DNA from: Nitrospirota bacterium
GTDB lineage: Bacteria > JACPQY01
Reading direction: 5' to 3'
Assembly (NCBI GenBank): GCA_016190245.1
Contig: JACPQY010000068.1
Coordinates: 1 to 25,198 of the forward strand
DNA: 25,198 nucleotides
In this document: positions 15,275 through 23,257 of the stretch, one piece after another
How the letters are laid out: every line of letters starts with the position of its first letter
Position numbering within the stretch: position 1 is the stretch's first letter
Notes under the pieces: generated by a model
What the model was told of the DNA's origin: nothing
The model's input: the letters and a program-made list of their open reading frames with translations, nothing else
Databases searched by the model: none
Program-made: the position numbers and the translations under genes

Positions 15275-16272
15275 GACCGGGCACGATCCCCGAGGAACAC
15301 AGAGCCGACTACGAGGCCGTCCTGGCGTTCCTCTCGTCACACCGCCGGTTTGTGATTGCCTCTCACGAGTCGCCGGACGGCGACGCGCTGGCTTCCACGC
15401 TGGCGATGGCGTTGGGGTTGCGACGCCTCGGGAAGGAGGCTACCGCGTTCAACAAGGACGGCGTGCCCGCCACGCTGAGGTTCCTGCCGGGCGCCGAGAC
15501 GGTGGTCTCGCGTCTCGACTCGTTTGCCGACTTCGACGGACTGATCGTCGTGGATTGCGGCGACCTGCACCGGATTCGCGAAAGCATCGTGAACGAACCT
15601 AGACCGCCGATTGTGAATCTCGACCACCACCTCACAAACCCGCGCTACGGCGACCACAATCTTATCCTGCCGGACGCCAGCGCGTCGGGGCACGTGGTGT
15701 ACTACGTTCTCCTCGGCCTTGGTGTAGAGGTGGATGCAGCCTTGGCCACGAACCTGTATACGGCGCTGACCGTCGATACCGGTTCGTTTCAGTATTCCAA
15801 CACCGGTCCGGAGACGCTGCGCGTCGCGGCGGAGCTTGTCGAGCGGGGGGCGCGCCCCGAGGCCATTGCCGAGGGCCTTCACTATCACGAGCCGGTGCGG
15901 AAATGGCGGCTGCTGTCACGCGTGCTCGGCTCGCTCAAGGTGGAGTTGGGCGGCCGTGTGGCCACGATGGACTTGACCCAGGCCATGCTCCGGGAGACAG
16001 GCGCCTCCATGGAGGACAACGAGGGTTTCGTGGAGATGGCCCGGCAGGTGGATGGCGTCGAGGTGGCGATTCTCCTGAAGGAGCATGGGGCCGACCGCGT
16101 CAAGGTGAGTCTGCGCGCCAAGGACCGGGTGGACGTGTCCCGCGTGGCGCAGGCCTTTGGAGGGGGGGGGCACCGGAACGCGTCCGGCTGCACCATCCGT
16201 CTCGGCCTTGAGCCGGCGCGCGGGCGACTGCTGGAGGAAGTGGCGCGGGCGCTGGACGGCCGCAAGGGCTGA
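15271..16272 (+). CDS. nrnA: DHH-family oligoribonuclease / pAp phosphatase
   Basis: This 333-residue NrnA-type phosphoesterase hydrolyses short RNA oligomers and 3'-phosphoadenosine 5'-phosphate. The DHH motifs occur in order: SHESPDGDALAS (D36, D38), VDCGD, DHH (118-120) and VDTGSFQYSNT. The C-terminal DHHA1 domain has the substrate-binding GGGGHRNASG. It starts with GTG overlapping the rbfA stop. The DHHA1 glycine codons contain a run of nine G (16162-16170), a possible slippage point. With PNPase in the same operon it would complete RNA decay from long substrates to mononucleotides. Confidence 0.93.
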   Translation: MRPGTIPEEHRADYEAVLAFLSSHRRFVIASHESPDGDALASTLAMALGLRRLGKEATAFNKDGVPATLRFLPGAETVVSRLDSFADFDGLIVVDCGDLHRIRESIVNEPRPPIVNLDHHLTNPRYGDHNLILPDASASGHVVYYVLLGLGVEVDAALATNLYTALTVDTGSFQYSNTGPETLRVAAELVERGARPEAIAEGLHYHEPVRKWRLLSRVLGSLKVELGGRVATMDLTQAMLRETGASMEDNEGFVEMARQVDGVEVAILLKEHGADRVKVSLRAKDRVDVSRVAQAFGGGGHRNASGCTIRLGLEPARGRLLEEVARALDGRKG

Positions 16273-16297
16273 GAGAGCGCGTCACCGTCCGAAGATC

Positions 16298-17239
16298 ATG
16301 GACCTGCACGGCCTGCTACTGATTGACAAGACCGCGGGGATCACCTCGTACGACGTCATCCGCCGGCTCAAGCGCATTCTCCCGGGGGCGAAGATCGGCC
16401 ATACCGGGACGCTCGATCCGTTTGCGACCGGGCTCCTCGTCGTCCTCGTGGGTGAGGCCACGAAACTTTCCATCTTTCTGTCCGAACTGGACAAGGAATA
16501 CCTCGCGACGGCGAAGCTCGGGGAAGAGACGGATACGCAGGATTGCACGGGGCGCGTGGTGCGCTCGCAGCCCGGCCCGTGGCCCTCTGAGGCCGACGTG
16601 CGCGCCGCGCTGGCTTCCTTCGAGGGGCGCATTCTCCAGAAGGTGCCTTCGTTCTCGGCGGCGAAGTTCAAGGGAAAACCTTTTTACGAGATGGCGCGGC
16701 GTGGGGAGGAAGTGCCCGAGCGCGAGCGGGAAGTCGAGATCCATCGAGCGGAGTTGGTCGCCTACGAACCGCCCACGCTGAAGATGCGGGTCGTTTGCGG
16801 GAAGGGCGTGTATGTGCGGGCCCTGGCGGCGGATCTCGGCGCGAGGCTGGGCACGGTCGCCCACTTGGCCGAGCTCAGACGGGTGCGGTGGGGCGGATTC
16901 AATGTGGAGCACGCGACGTCGGCGGACGCCCTCGGCGATCCCGCGTCTGTGCTGCGCCACGGCGTGGCATTCGATGAGATCCTGTCCTTCCTCCCGCGGG
17001 TGGACCTGGATGAACCCGCTCTCGTGTCCCTCCGGTCGGGCTTGGCCGTGAAGCTTTCGCAAAAACATGCTATAGTGCCCGCCCGAAACAAAAACGAACA
17101 AACAACACGAATGAGAGTCTGCGATTCTGACGGCAACCTGTCGGTGGTGGCGGAGGCCGAGGCGGCCGAGGGCTCCGAGCCCGGAGTGTTCTCCGGCGAG
17201 ATCCTCTTGCGCCCCCTCAAGATCCTCCACCCCTCATGA
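16298..17239 (+). CDS. truB: tRNA pseudouridine(55) synthase TruB
   Basis: This 313-residue enzyme makes pseudouridine 55 in the tRNA T-loop. The catalytic motif KIGHTGTLDPFATGLLVV has aspartate D40, and the other family blocks are present: YLATAKLGEETDTQD, QKVPSFSAAKFKGKPFYEMAR and GKGVYVRALAADLG. The ATG at 16298 is chosen because the protein starts DLHGLLLIDKTAGITS as in the family. A longer open frame from 16157 would run inside nrnA and is rejected. The C-terminal PUA-like part contains an unusual lysine/asparagine stretch (KHAIVPARNKNEQTTRMR) encoded by AT-richer DNA that also looks like a promoter. Confidence 0.95.
   Translation: MDLHGLLLIDKTAGITSYDVIRRLKRILPGAKIGHTGTLDPFATGLLVVLVGEATKLSIFLSELDKEYLATAKLGEETDTQDCTGRVVRSQPGPWPSEADVRAALASFEGRILQKVPSFSAAKFKGKPFYEMARRGEEVPEREREVEIHRAELVAYEPPTLKMRVVCGKGVYVRALAADLGARLGTVAHLAELRRVRWGGFNVEHATSADALGDPASVLRHGVAFDEILSFLPRVDLDEPALVSLRSGLAVKLSQKHAIVPARNKNEQTTRMRVCDSDGNLSVVAEAEAAEGSEPGVFSGEILLRPLKILHPS
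17048..17076 (+). promoter_or_regulatory. Promoter candidate inside truB, for rpsO-pnp
   Basis: TATAGT (17071-17076, five of six) lies 17 bases after GTGAAG (17048-17053, three of six), in a locally AT-rich patch of truB. Transcription would start near 17083 and give a leader of about 260 bases before rpsO. Separate promoters for rpsO-pnp are known in other bacteria. Confidence 0.45.
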
Positions 17240-17252
17240 ACACGTCTCGATT

Positions 17253-17309
17253 GGCCGCGCCTTGCGCGCCGGCCCGAGCGCCCAGGTGGACCCCGGTCAC
17301 CGGCCGGTC
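17253..17309 (+). other. Structured leader before rpsO
   Basis: Hairpins can form in the 101-base gap between truB and rpsO: a GC-rich stem within 17253-17274, then GACC-CCGG, loop TCA, CCGG, two-base bulge, GGTC (17289-17309). S15 represses its own mRNA through leader structures in several bacteria, so a similar role is possible. No specific S15-binding motif could be confirmed. Confidence 0.3.
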
Positions 17310-17340
17310 GCTGCCTCGAACCAAGCGATGGGAGGCCTGA

Positions 17341-17619
17341 ATGCCTTCGTCCAAGGGCAACCATAGCGCCAAGACGAAACTCATCCACGAGTTCCAGCAG
17401 CACCAGGAAGATACGGGATCGCCCGAGGTTCAGGTCGCCATTTTGACCGAACGAATCAACGCTCTCACGAAGCATTTCGAGACGCACAAGAAGGACCACC
17501 ATTCGCGTCGAGGGCTGCTCATGCTGGTCAGCAAACGCCGCCGGCACCTTGACTATCTCAAGCGGAACTACCCTGAACGCTACAAGTCCTTGATCGAGCG
17601 GCTCGGATTGCGCAGGTAG
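17341..17619 (+). CDS. rpsO: Small-subunit ribosomal protein S15
   Basis: This 92-residue S15 is close to the standard 89 residues. It carries [22 protein letters not shown], the block [25 protein letters not shown] and the end [13 protein letters not shown]. It binds the central domain of 16S rRNA early in 30S assembly. GGGAGG followed by CCTGA precedes the ATG. It lies 33 bases before pnp, the common arrangement, so the two are probably co-transcribed. Confidence 0.97.
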   Translation: MPSSKGNHSAKTKLIHEFQQHQEDTGSPEVQVAILTERINALTKHFETHKKDHHSRRGLLMLVSKRRRHLDYLKRNYPERYKSLIERLGLRR

Positions 17620-17652
17620 TCAACGTACCCCATCTGAGGAGGTAAACCCATC

Positions 17653-20400
17653 ATGTCCGTTCATTCTGTAGAAATCCGTCTAGCCGAAAAGCCGTTCTCT
17701 TTCGAAACCGGAAAAGTGGCCACCCTGGCGCACGGCGCCGTCGTGGCCCGTCTGGGGGACACGATCGTCCTTTCAACCGTCGTGGCCGGCAACGATCGCC
17801 TCGGAATCGATTTTCTGCCCCTGTCGGTGGATTATCTGGAGCGCACGTCTGCCGCCGGAAAGATCCCCGGCAGCTACTTCCGTCGCGAGGGGCGCCTCTC
17901 CGAAAAGGAGACCATCACCTCACGTCTCATCGATCGCCCGATCCGCCCGCTGTTCCCCAAGGGGTGGACAAAAGACACCCAGATCATCGCCACCGTGCTC
18001 CAGTACGATCAGACCCACGAGCCCGACGTTGTGGCCGTGAACGCCTCGGCATGCGCGTTGCTCCTTTCCAGCCTTCCGTTCAGCGACCCGATCGGTTGCG
18101 TTCGCGTGGGGAGGGTGGACGGGGCCTTCGTGATCAACCCGACCGACGTGGAGATGGCGAAGAGCGATCTCGACATCATCGTGGTGGCCAAGCGCGATGC
18201 CATCGTCATGGTGGAGGGATCCGCCAAGGGACTGCCTGAGGAGCAGATGCTCGAGGCGCTGTTCCTCGCCCACGACAGCATCCTGCCGATTCTCGACATG
18301 CAACTCGAGCTCCTGGACAAGGTGAAACCCGAGAAGCCGCCGTTCCAGCCGCTGGTGCTGGACGCGGACCTTCAGGCCAGGATCCGCTCACTCATGAACG
18401 AGAAGCTTCCCTCCGCGTTGAGCCCGAGCGGCAAGAAGGAGCGGCGCGAGGCGCGCAAGAAGGCGATCGAAGTGGTGACGGCGGCCGTCCAGCCCGAGGG
18501 GGCCGATCCCATCCCCGGGTTGAAGGCCTTCATTGAGGCGGAGGAGCGCCGGATCGTCCGGCGTCTCGTGTTGGCGGAGCGCCGCCGGTTGGACGGGCGG
18601 GGCGCGCGGGACATCCGAGACATCACCTGCGAAGTGAGCGTTCTCCCACGGACGCACGGGTCCGCTCTTTTCACGCGTGGTGAAACGCAGGCGATCGTCG
18701 TGACCACCCTCGGAAGTTCGTCCGACGAGCAGCGGATCGACGCCCTATCCGGCGACATCTTCAAGTCGTTCATGCTGCACTACAACTTCCCGCCCTTCAG
18801 CGTGGGCGAGGTCAAGCCGCTCCGGGCGCCGGCGCGACGTGAAGTCGGACATGGAAACCTGGCCGAGCGCGCCATCCGATCCATCATGCCCGCCGAGGAG
18901 GCTTTCCCGTACACGGTCCGCGTGGTCTCGGACATCCTGCAGTCCAACGGCTCCTCCTCGATGGCCACGGTCTGCGGAGCGACGCTCTCGCTCATGGACG
19001 CGGGCGTCCCCATCAAGGCCCCCGTGGCCGGCATCGCCATGGGTCTCATCAAGGAGGGTGACGACGTGGCGATCCTCACGGATATTCTGGGCGACGAGGA
19101 TCACCTGGGCGACATGGACTTCAAGGTCGCCGGCACGCGCGAGGGCGTTACCGCCCTCCAGATGGACATCAAGATCGACGGCCTCAAGCGCGAGCTTCTG
19201 GCTGAGGCCCTGAGCCAGGCCCACGAGGCGCGGCTGCGAATCCTCGATACGATGGCAGGGACTCTCGAGAAGCCGCGCGAGAGCATCTCCCCGTACGCCC
19301 CCAGGATCTTCTCGATCAAGATCCAACCCGACAAGATCCGGCTGGTCATTGGACCGGGCGGCAAGAACATCAAGGCGATCATCGAGAAGACGAACGTCAA
19401 GATCGACGTGGAAAACAGCGGCGACGTCAACATCTTCGCCACGTCCAAGGAGGCCGCGGACGCGGCCATCGCCATGATCCGCGAAATGGCGCAGGAGTAC
19501 GACATCCAGGCGGGCACCGTCTACAAGGGGAAGGTGGACCGGATCGAGAATTACGGCGCCTTTGTCGAACTCTTCCCCGGCCTGAGCGGTCTGCTGCACA
19601 TCTCCGAGATGGACGTGCGGCGGGTCGAGCGGGTGACGGACATTGTTCACGAGGGAGACGAGATCGAAGTGAAGGTGCTCTCGTTGGAGCCGAACGGACG
19701 GATTCGCCTGAGCCGGCGGGCACTCCTGGAAGGGGACGCATACCGAGAGGGCGCGCCCCGGGAGGGAGAACGACCCCGCGAGGATCGCGGGGAGCGAGGC
19801 GAGCGCGGTGACTTCCGCGGCCGAGGTGGTCGCGGCCGAGGTCGGCCCGGCCCCGGCCGGGGCGGCAGCTCCTACCGCGGTGAACGCCCCCGTGACTTCC
19901 GCGGCGAGCGCAGTGGAGAAAGCCGCGGCCCCAGCGGAGGCGGCCGAGGCTTTCGCGAGGATGGACCGCAGCGAGCCCCTCGTGAGGCGGGATACGACCG
20001 GTATGATCGGGGACCCGATCGTCGAGAAGGCGGACGGGGACCGCGCGAGGGCGGCTATGACCGCCCGGAAGGCGGGAGGGGCCCCCGCGAGGGTGGGCCC
20101 GAACGCCGCGAGCGCGAGGGCGATGCCCGTCAGGCCGGTCCAAGTCCGCGCGAGGGAGAACGCGATCGTTACGAAGGCGGGCGTGGCCCGCGCGAAGAGC
20201 AGTACGACCGCCCCGCGCGCGCCGAGGATCCCCGCGAGGGCGGCGAGGAGCCGCAGGACGGTCGCTACGACCGCTTCGAGGGTGGAGACGACCGCTTTGA
20301 CGATGTCTCCGATCCGGGTGATGAAGGGGCCGGCCGCCGCGGAGGCGGACGCGGACCGCGCGATCGTGACTCCCGAGAGCGTATCAAAGACCGTTTTTGA
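17653..20400 (+). CDS. pnp: Polynucleotide phosphorylase with a long Arg/Gly-rich tail
   Basis: This 915-residue 3'-5' phosphorolytic exoribonuclease is far longer than the usual 700. The order is first RNase PH domain (about 1-230), helical linker, second RNase PH domain (about 315-545, with [13 protein letters not shown] and [20 protein letters not shown]), a KH domain ([16 protein letters not shown], about 563-578) and an S1 domain (about 621-695, [18 protein letters not shown]). The remaining 220 residues are disordered and rich in Arg, Gly, Glu, Asp and Pro. Repeats such as GGRGPREGG and YDRPEGG occur there, resembling RGG-type RNA-binding tails. AGGAGGT precedes the ATG. The last 35 bases overlap the next gene. 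Confidence 0.96.
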   Translation: MSVHSVEIRLAEKPFSFETGKVATLAHGAVVARLGDTIVLSTVVAGNDRLGIDFLPLSVDYLERTSAAGKIPGSYFRREGRLSEKETITSRLIDRPIRPLFPKGWTKDTQIIATVLQYDQTHEPDVVAVNASACALLLSSLPFSDPIGCVRVGRVDGAFVINPTDVEMAKSDLDIIVVAKRDAIVMVEGSAKGLPEEQMLEALFLAHDSILPILDMQLELLDKVKPEKPPFQPLVLDADLQARIRSLMNEKLPSALSPSGKKERREARKKAIEVVTAAVQPEGADPIPGLKAFIEAEERRIVRRLVLAERRRLDGRGARDIRDITCEVSVLPRTHGSALFTRGETQAIVVTTLGSSSDEQRIDALSGDIFKSFMLHYNFPPFSVGEVKPLRAPARREVGHGNLAERAIRSIMPAEEAFPYTVRVVSDILQSNGSSSMATVCGATLSLMDAGVPIKAPVAGIAMGLIKEGDDVAILTDILGDEDHLGDMDFKVAGTREGVTALQMDIKIDGLKRELLAEALSQAHEARLRILDTMAGTLEKPRESISPYAPRIFSIKIQPDKIRLVIGPGGKNIKAIIEKTNVKIDVENSGDVNIFATSKEAADAAIAMIREMAQEYDIQAGTVYKGKVDRIENYGAFVELFPGLSGLLHISEMDVRRVERVTDIVHEGDEIEVKVLSLEPNGRIRLSRRALLEGDAYREGAPREGERPREDRGERGERGDFRGRGGRGRGRPGPGRGGSSYRGERPRDFRGERSGESRGPSGGGRGFREDGPQRAPREAGYDRYDRGPDRREGGRGPREGGYDRPEGGRGPREGGPERREREGDARQAGPSPREGERDRYEGGRGPREEQYDRPARAEDPREGGEEPQDGRYDRFEGGDDRFDDVSDPGDEGAGRRGGGRGPRDRDSRERIKDRF

Positions 20401-21637
20401 GAACGGACTGAGACTGCTCACTCGGGACGTCCCGAGCAGCCACTCGGTCGCGGTGGGGCTCTGGGTCGAGTCGGGCTCGTCCAGCGAGCCGACCGACCAG
20501 GCGGGCCTGTCCCACTTCCTTGAACATCTCCTGTTCAAGGGGACGCCCACCCGGTCGGCCCGCGAGATTGCCCTGCAGGTGGAGCAGGTCGGCGGGATGC
20601 TCAACGCCTTCACGGGCCGGGAGGCCACCTGTTTCTACATCCGCGTCCTCCACTCGGATCTCCCCCTCGCGGTGGACATCCTCGCGGACATCTATCACAA
20701 CCCCCTCTTCGACGCCGGCGAGTTGGAGAAGGAGCGGGGGGTGATTCTCCAAGAGATCAAGATGGTGGAGGACACGCCGGACGATCTGGTCCACGATCTC
20801 CTGCACCGGAACCTCTGGGGAGATACCTCATTCGGCCTCCCCGTGCTGGGCACGGCCGAGACCGTCCATGCCCTTCGACGCGAACAGATCGTGACGTTCT
20901 TTCGGCGCATGTATGTGCCATCTCGATCGGTCCTCGCCGTGGCGGGGCGAGTGGATGTCTCGGAGGTGGAGCGCAGGGCTCGCGCGGCCTTCGAGCGCCG
21001 CGATCCGCGGCCGGGTGGGGCGAACGGATCGTCCTCGCCGCCTTCCTATCGCCGGGCGCGCCGGACTCACGAGCGGGAGCTGGAACAGGTGCATCTCTGT
21101 CTCGCGTATCCCGCCTTCTCGGAAACGGATCCCCGCCGGTATGCCCTCAGCCTCGTCAACACGTACCTCGGGGGGGGGATGAGCAGCGAGCTGTTCCAGG
21201 AGGTCCGCGAGAAGCGCGGGCTCGTCTATACGATCTATTCCTTCCTATCCCTCTACCGGGAAGTGGGATACACCGGCGTGTACGCGGGCGTCGAGCCGAA
21301 CGGATTGAACGCCTGCCTGGGGGTCACCCTCCACGAGATCCGAAAGGTCGCGCGCGAGGGAATGAGCGCCGAGGCCCTGGAACGAACCAAGGCGCAGGTC
21401 AAGGGGCAGGTCTCGCTGGGCATGGAGAGCAACTTCAACCTCATGCAGAAGCTGGCCAAGGACGAGTTCCTTTTCCAACGGCACGTACCGCTCGAGGAGA
21501 TCCTGGCATCTATTGACGCCGTGAAGCTGGACGACGCGAGAGATATCGCCGCGCAGGTCTACGGCGAGGATGGTCTCGCGATGACGCTCCTCGGTCCAGC
21601 ACCGGCGGCCGAGGACTTGGTGCGCTTGGCAGAATGA
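20366..21637 (+). CDS. M16-family zinc metallopeptidase (processing-peptidase-like)
   Basis: From GTG 20366 the protein has 423 residues, the usual size for bacterial M16 proteases. The inverted zinc motif HFLEH is intact (H50, E53, H54). A downstream acidic block ERGVILQE (E123, E130) probably supplies the third ligand. The second, non-catalytic half follows (LGGGMSSELFQEVREKRGLVYTIYS). The frame stays open back to 19808 across the pnp tail, but that stretch has no family residues and results from composition. ATG 20321 is an alternative start. Neither start has a good ribosome site, so translation is probably coupled to pnp. A run of nine G (21170-21178) lies in the LGGGMSS motif. Bacterial genomes often carry this gene after pnp; its substrate is unknown. 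Confidence 0.92.
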   Translation: MTPESVSKTVFENGLRLLTRDVPSSHSVAVGLWVESGSSSEPTDQAGLSHFLEHLLFKGTPTRSAREIALQVEQVGGMLNAFTGREATCFYIRVLHSDLPLAVDILADIYHNPLFDAGELEKERGVILQEIKMVEDTPDDLVHDLLHRNLWGDTSFGLPVLGTAETVHALRREQIVTFFRRMYVPSRSVLAVAGRVDVSEVERRARAAFERRDPRPGGANGSSSPPSYRRARRTHERELEQVHLCLAYPAFSETDPRRYALSLVNTYLGGGMSSELFQEVREKRGLVYTIYSFLSLYREVGYTGVYAGVEPNGLNACLGVTLHEIRKVAREGMSAEALERTKAQVKGQVSLGMESNFNLMQKLAKDEFLFQRHVPLEEILASIDAVKLDDARDIAAQVYGEDGLAMTLLGPAPAAEDLVRLAE

Positions 21638-21724
21638 ACGTCTCGCGGGAGAGCCCCGCAGGCTCAAAGCCTGCTGTGCCCCGTTCCACGGGTGCGCCTA
21701 CCTTGGATCCCCGCTTCCGGTAGC

Positions 21725-21787
21725 CGCGGGCTTCCCGCCTGTCCAGTCCGCCACGGCGGACGGACTTCGGCGGGCAGGCAGCCCGCG
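21725..21787. terminator. Cruciform-like inverted repeat between convergent genes
   Basis: CGCGGGCT (21725-21732) pairs with AGCCCGCG (21780-21787). Inside, GCCTG (21737-21741) pairs with CAGGC (21775-21779), with a central CCGCC-AC-GGCGG hairpin (21748-21759). A smaller CAGGCT-CAA-AGCCTG hairpin lies just upstream near 21659-21673. It sits between the M16 gene and the convergent glycosidase-like gene, a place for a bidirectional terminator, but has no T-tract. It may be a repeat element. Confidence 0.5.
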
Positions 21788-21820
21788 TCATTTCGCTGGA
21801 CGCTCCCGCCCTTCAGAACA

Positions 21821-23248
21821 CTACTTCTCCTTTACGACAACCGGGGTGGTCGAGGGGACGAGTCGAACCTCTCGCCCAGCGGTTGAATAGGGCGGGGGTG
21901 TTTCCGTCGGCACGAGCGAGATGACCTCGACGGCGGCTCGAGAATTCCAAGGCAGCGCGATTTCGCCTGAGGCTGCGGTCTCTGCCCACACCACGAGCCG
22001 CGGCCGGCCGCCTTCATCGTACTCATACACCCTGGCAAAGGACGGGATGTCCTCATCCGGGCCAAGCCGTCGGACGAAGCTTGACGCGCCGAGCTGTCGC
22101 GCCAGTTCGCGGTACGCAAGGTACACCGGCTTCGGCTCGCCCGAGTGGCGCACGAGGCCGAAGTAGTTCTCCCCTTCCGGCCGCGCCGTTCCGGAGTCGT
22201 CGCCGTACGTGTACCAACAGATACGCTCGAATCCCTCGGCGTGGGCGAGGACGAAGGCGCGCACAAGAAACCTCGCCTGATCGAGTTCCGTCACGCCGTA
22301 GCCGTATGGCCCCGTTTGGTCGTTGTAGCTCGGCCAGCCGAATTCGGTGATCCACAGTCGCTTGTCGCCTGCCCCGCCCCCGTGCAGCGCGCCGCGCGCC
22401 CCCGTCAGGAGGGCTTCGAGCGAACCGTAGCCCGGCGCAGCCTCCTCCGGGGAGAGCGTTTGCAGGAAGGTGTACGGATGGATCGAGAGCGCGTCGAAGT
22501 GGGATGCGAGCGTGGGGGTTCTTTCGAGCGCATCGGAAAGGAAGCCCCACGGCACGGGCCGGTCGGGATAGAGGAGCGGGTCCGAGGAAGAGAGGCCGCC
22601 GAAGGAAACCACGGAGGTGGGATCCGCGGACTTGATTTCCCGGTACGCGCTCTCGAGCATTCGGGCGTAGAGGATCGGGTCCGCGCGCGGCCTGAAGAAG
22701 CGCTCGGCAAGATTCATCTCGTTCCAAATCTCCCAGTGGTTGACCGTTCCCCGGTAGTGTCGGGCGACCTGTCCCGCGAAGCGGCCGAACTGCTCCGGAT
22801 CGTCCGGGGCATACGTCGCGCCGTCCTGCGAAGAGCCGCGCGAGGTCGCCCCCTCCGCGTTGCTCCGGGGACGACGGATGGAATCGCTATGGGGTCCTTG
22901 CGTCGCCCACGCCGGCGTGCCGCCGCCGATCAGGCCGATGAGGGAAAAGCCCTGGGCCGTGGCATCGGACACCATCGCGTCCTGGGCCTCGAAGTCGAAT
23001 TCGCCGGGATTCCGCTCGATCTGGTCCCACGAGATGTCCCGCCGGATCCAGCGCACGCCGACGTCCCGAAGGTCCTGCAGTTCCCTGCTGCGCGAATCGG
23101 TCGCCTGCGGGCTCATCCCGAGGGCCATGTGCGAGGAGATGCCGAATGTGTCTCCGACCGGGAGCGGGGCGGGTTCCTCGCCGTTCGAGCAAGCGAACAG
23201 GGCCAGCCCGGCGAGGGTGAGGGGGAGGAGTGGGCGATAGGGCTTCAA
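21821..23248 (-). CDS. Clan GH-A glycoside-hydrolase-like lipoprotein
   Basis: This 475-residue protein starts with a lipoprotein leader (KPYRPLLPLTLAGLALFACS, lipobox LFAC), so it is probably membrane-anchored and extracytoplasmic. The body looks like a (beta/alpha)8 glycosidase of clan GH-A, nearest to GH39-type. VRWIRRDISWDQIERNPGEFD is near the first strands, WEIWNEMN carries the expected acid/base E177, and WITEFGWPS the expected nucleophile E302. A C-terminal beta-sandwich-like part follows (RPRLVVWAETAASGEIALPW). The start codon is TTG at 23248 and no clear ribosome site is seen, so the start is less sure. It lies nine bases after the regulator gene and is probably co-transcribed with it. 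The sugar substrate cannot be told. Confidence 0.82.
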   Translation of the reverse strand: MKPYRPLLPLTLAGLALFACSNGEEPAPLPVGDTFGISSHMALGMSPQATDSRSRELQDLRDVGVRWIRRDISWDQIERNPGEFDFEAQDAMVSDATAQGFSLIGLIGGGTPAWATQGPHSDSIRRPRSNAEGATSRGSSQDGATYAPDDPEQFGRFAGQVARHYRGTVNHWEIWNEMNLAERFFRPRADPILYARMLESAYREIKSADPTSVVSFGGLSSSDPLLYPDRPVPWGFLSDALERTPTLASHFDALSIHPYTFLQTLSPEEAAPGYGSLEALLTGARGALHGGGAGDKRLWITEFGWPSYNDQTGPYGYGVTELDQARFLVRAFVLAHAEGFERICWYTYGDDSGTARPEGENYFGLVRHSGEPKPVYLAYRELARQLGASSFVRRLGPDEDIPSFARVYEYDEGGRPRLVVWAETAASGEIALPWNSRAAVEVISLVPTETPPPYSTAGREVRLVPSTTPVVVKEK

Positions 23249-23257
23249 GCGAATGAA

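Noticed and set aside
18745-20628. Minus-strand open frame opposite pnp
   Set aside because: It runs antisense to the PNPase core and tail, with repeats produced by the RG-rich tail on the other strand. No start signal or motif is seen.
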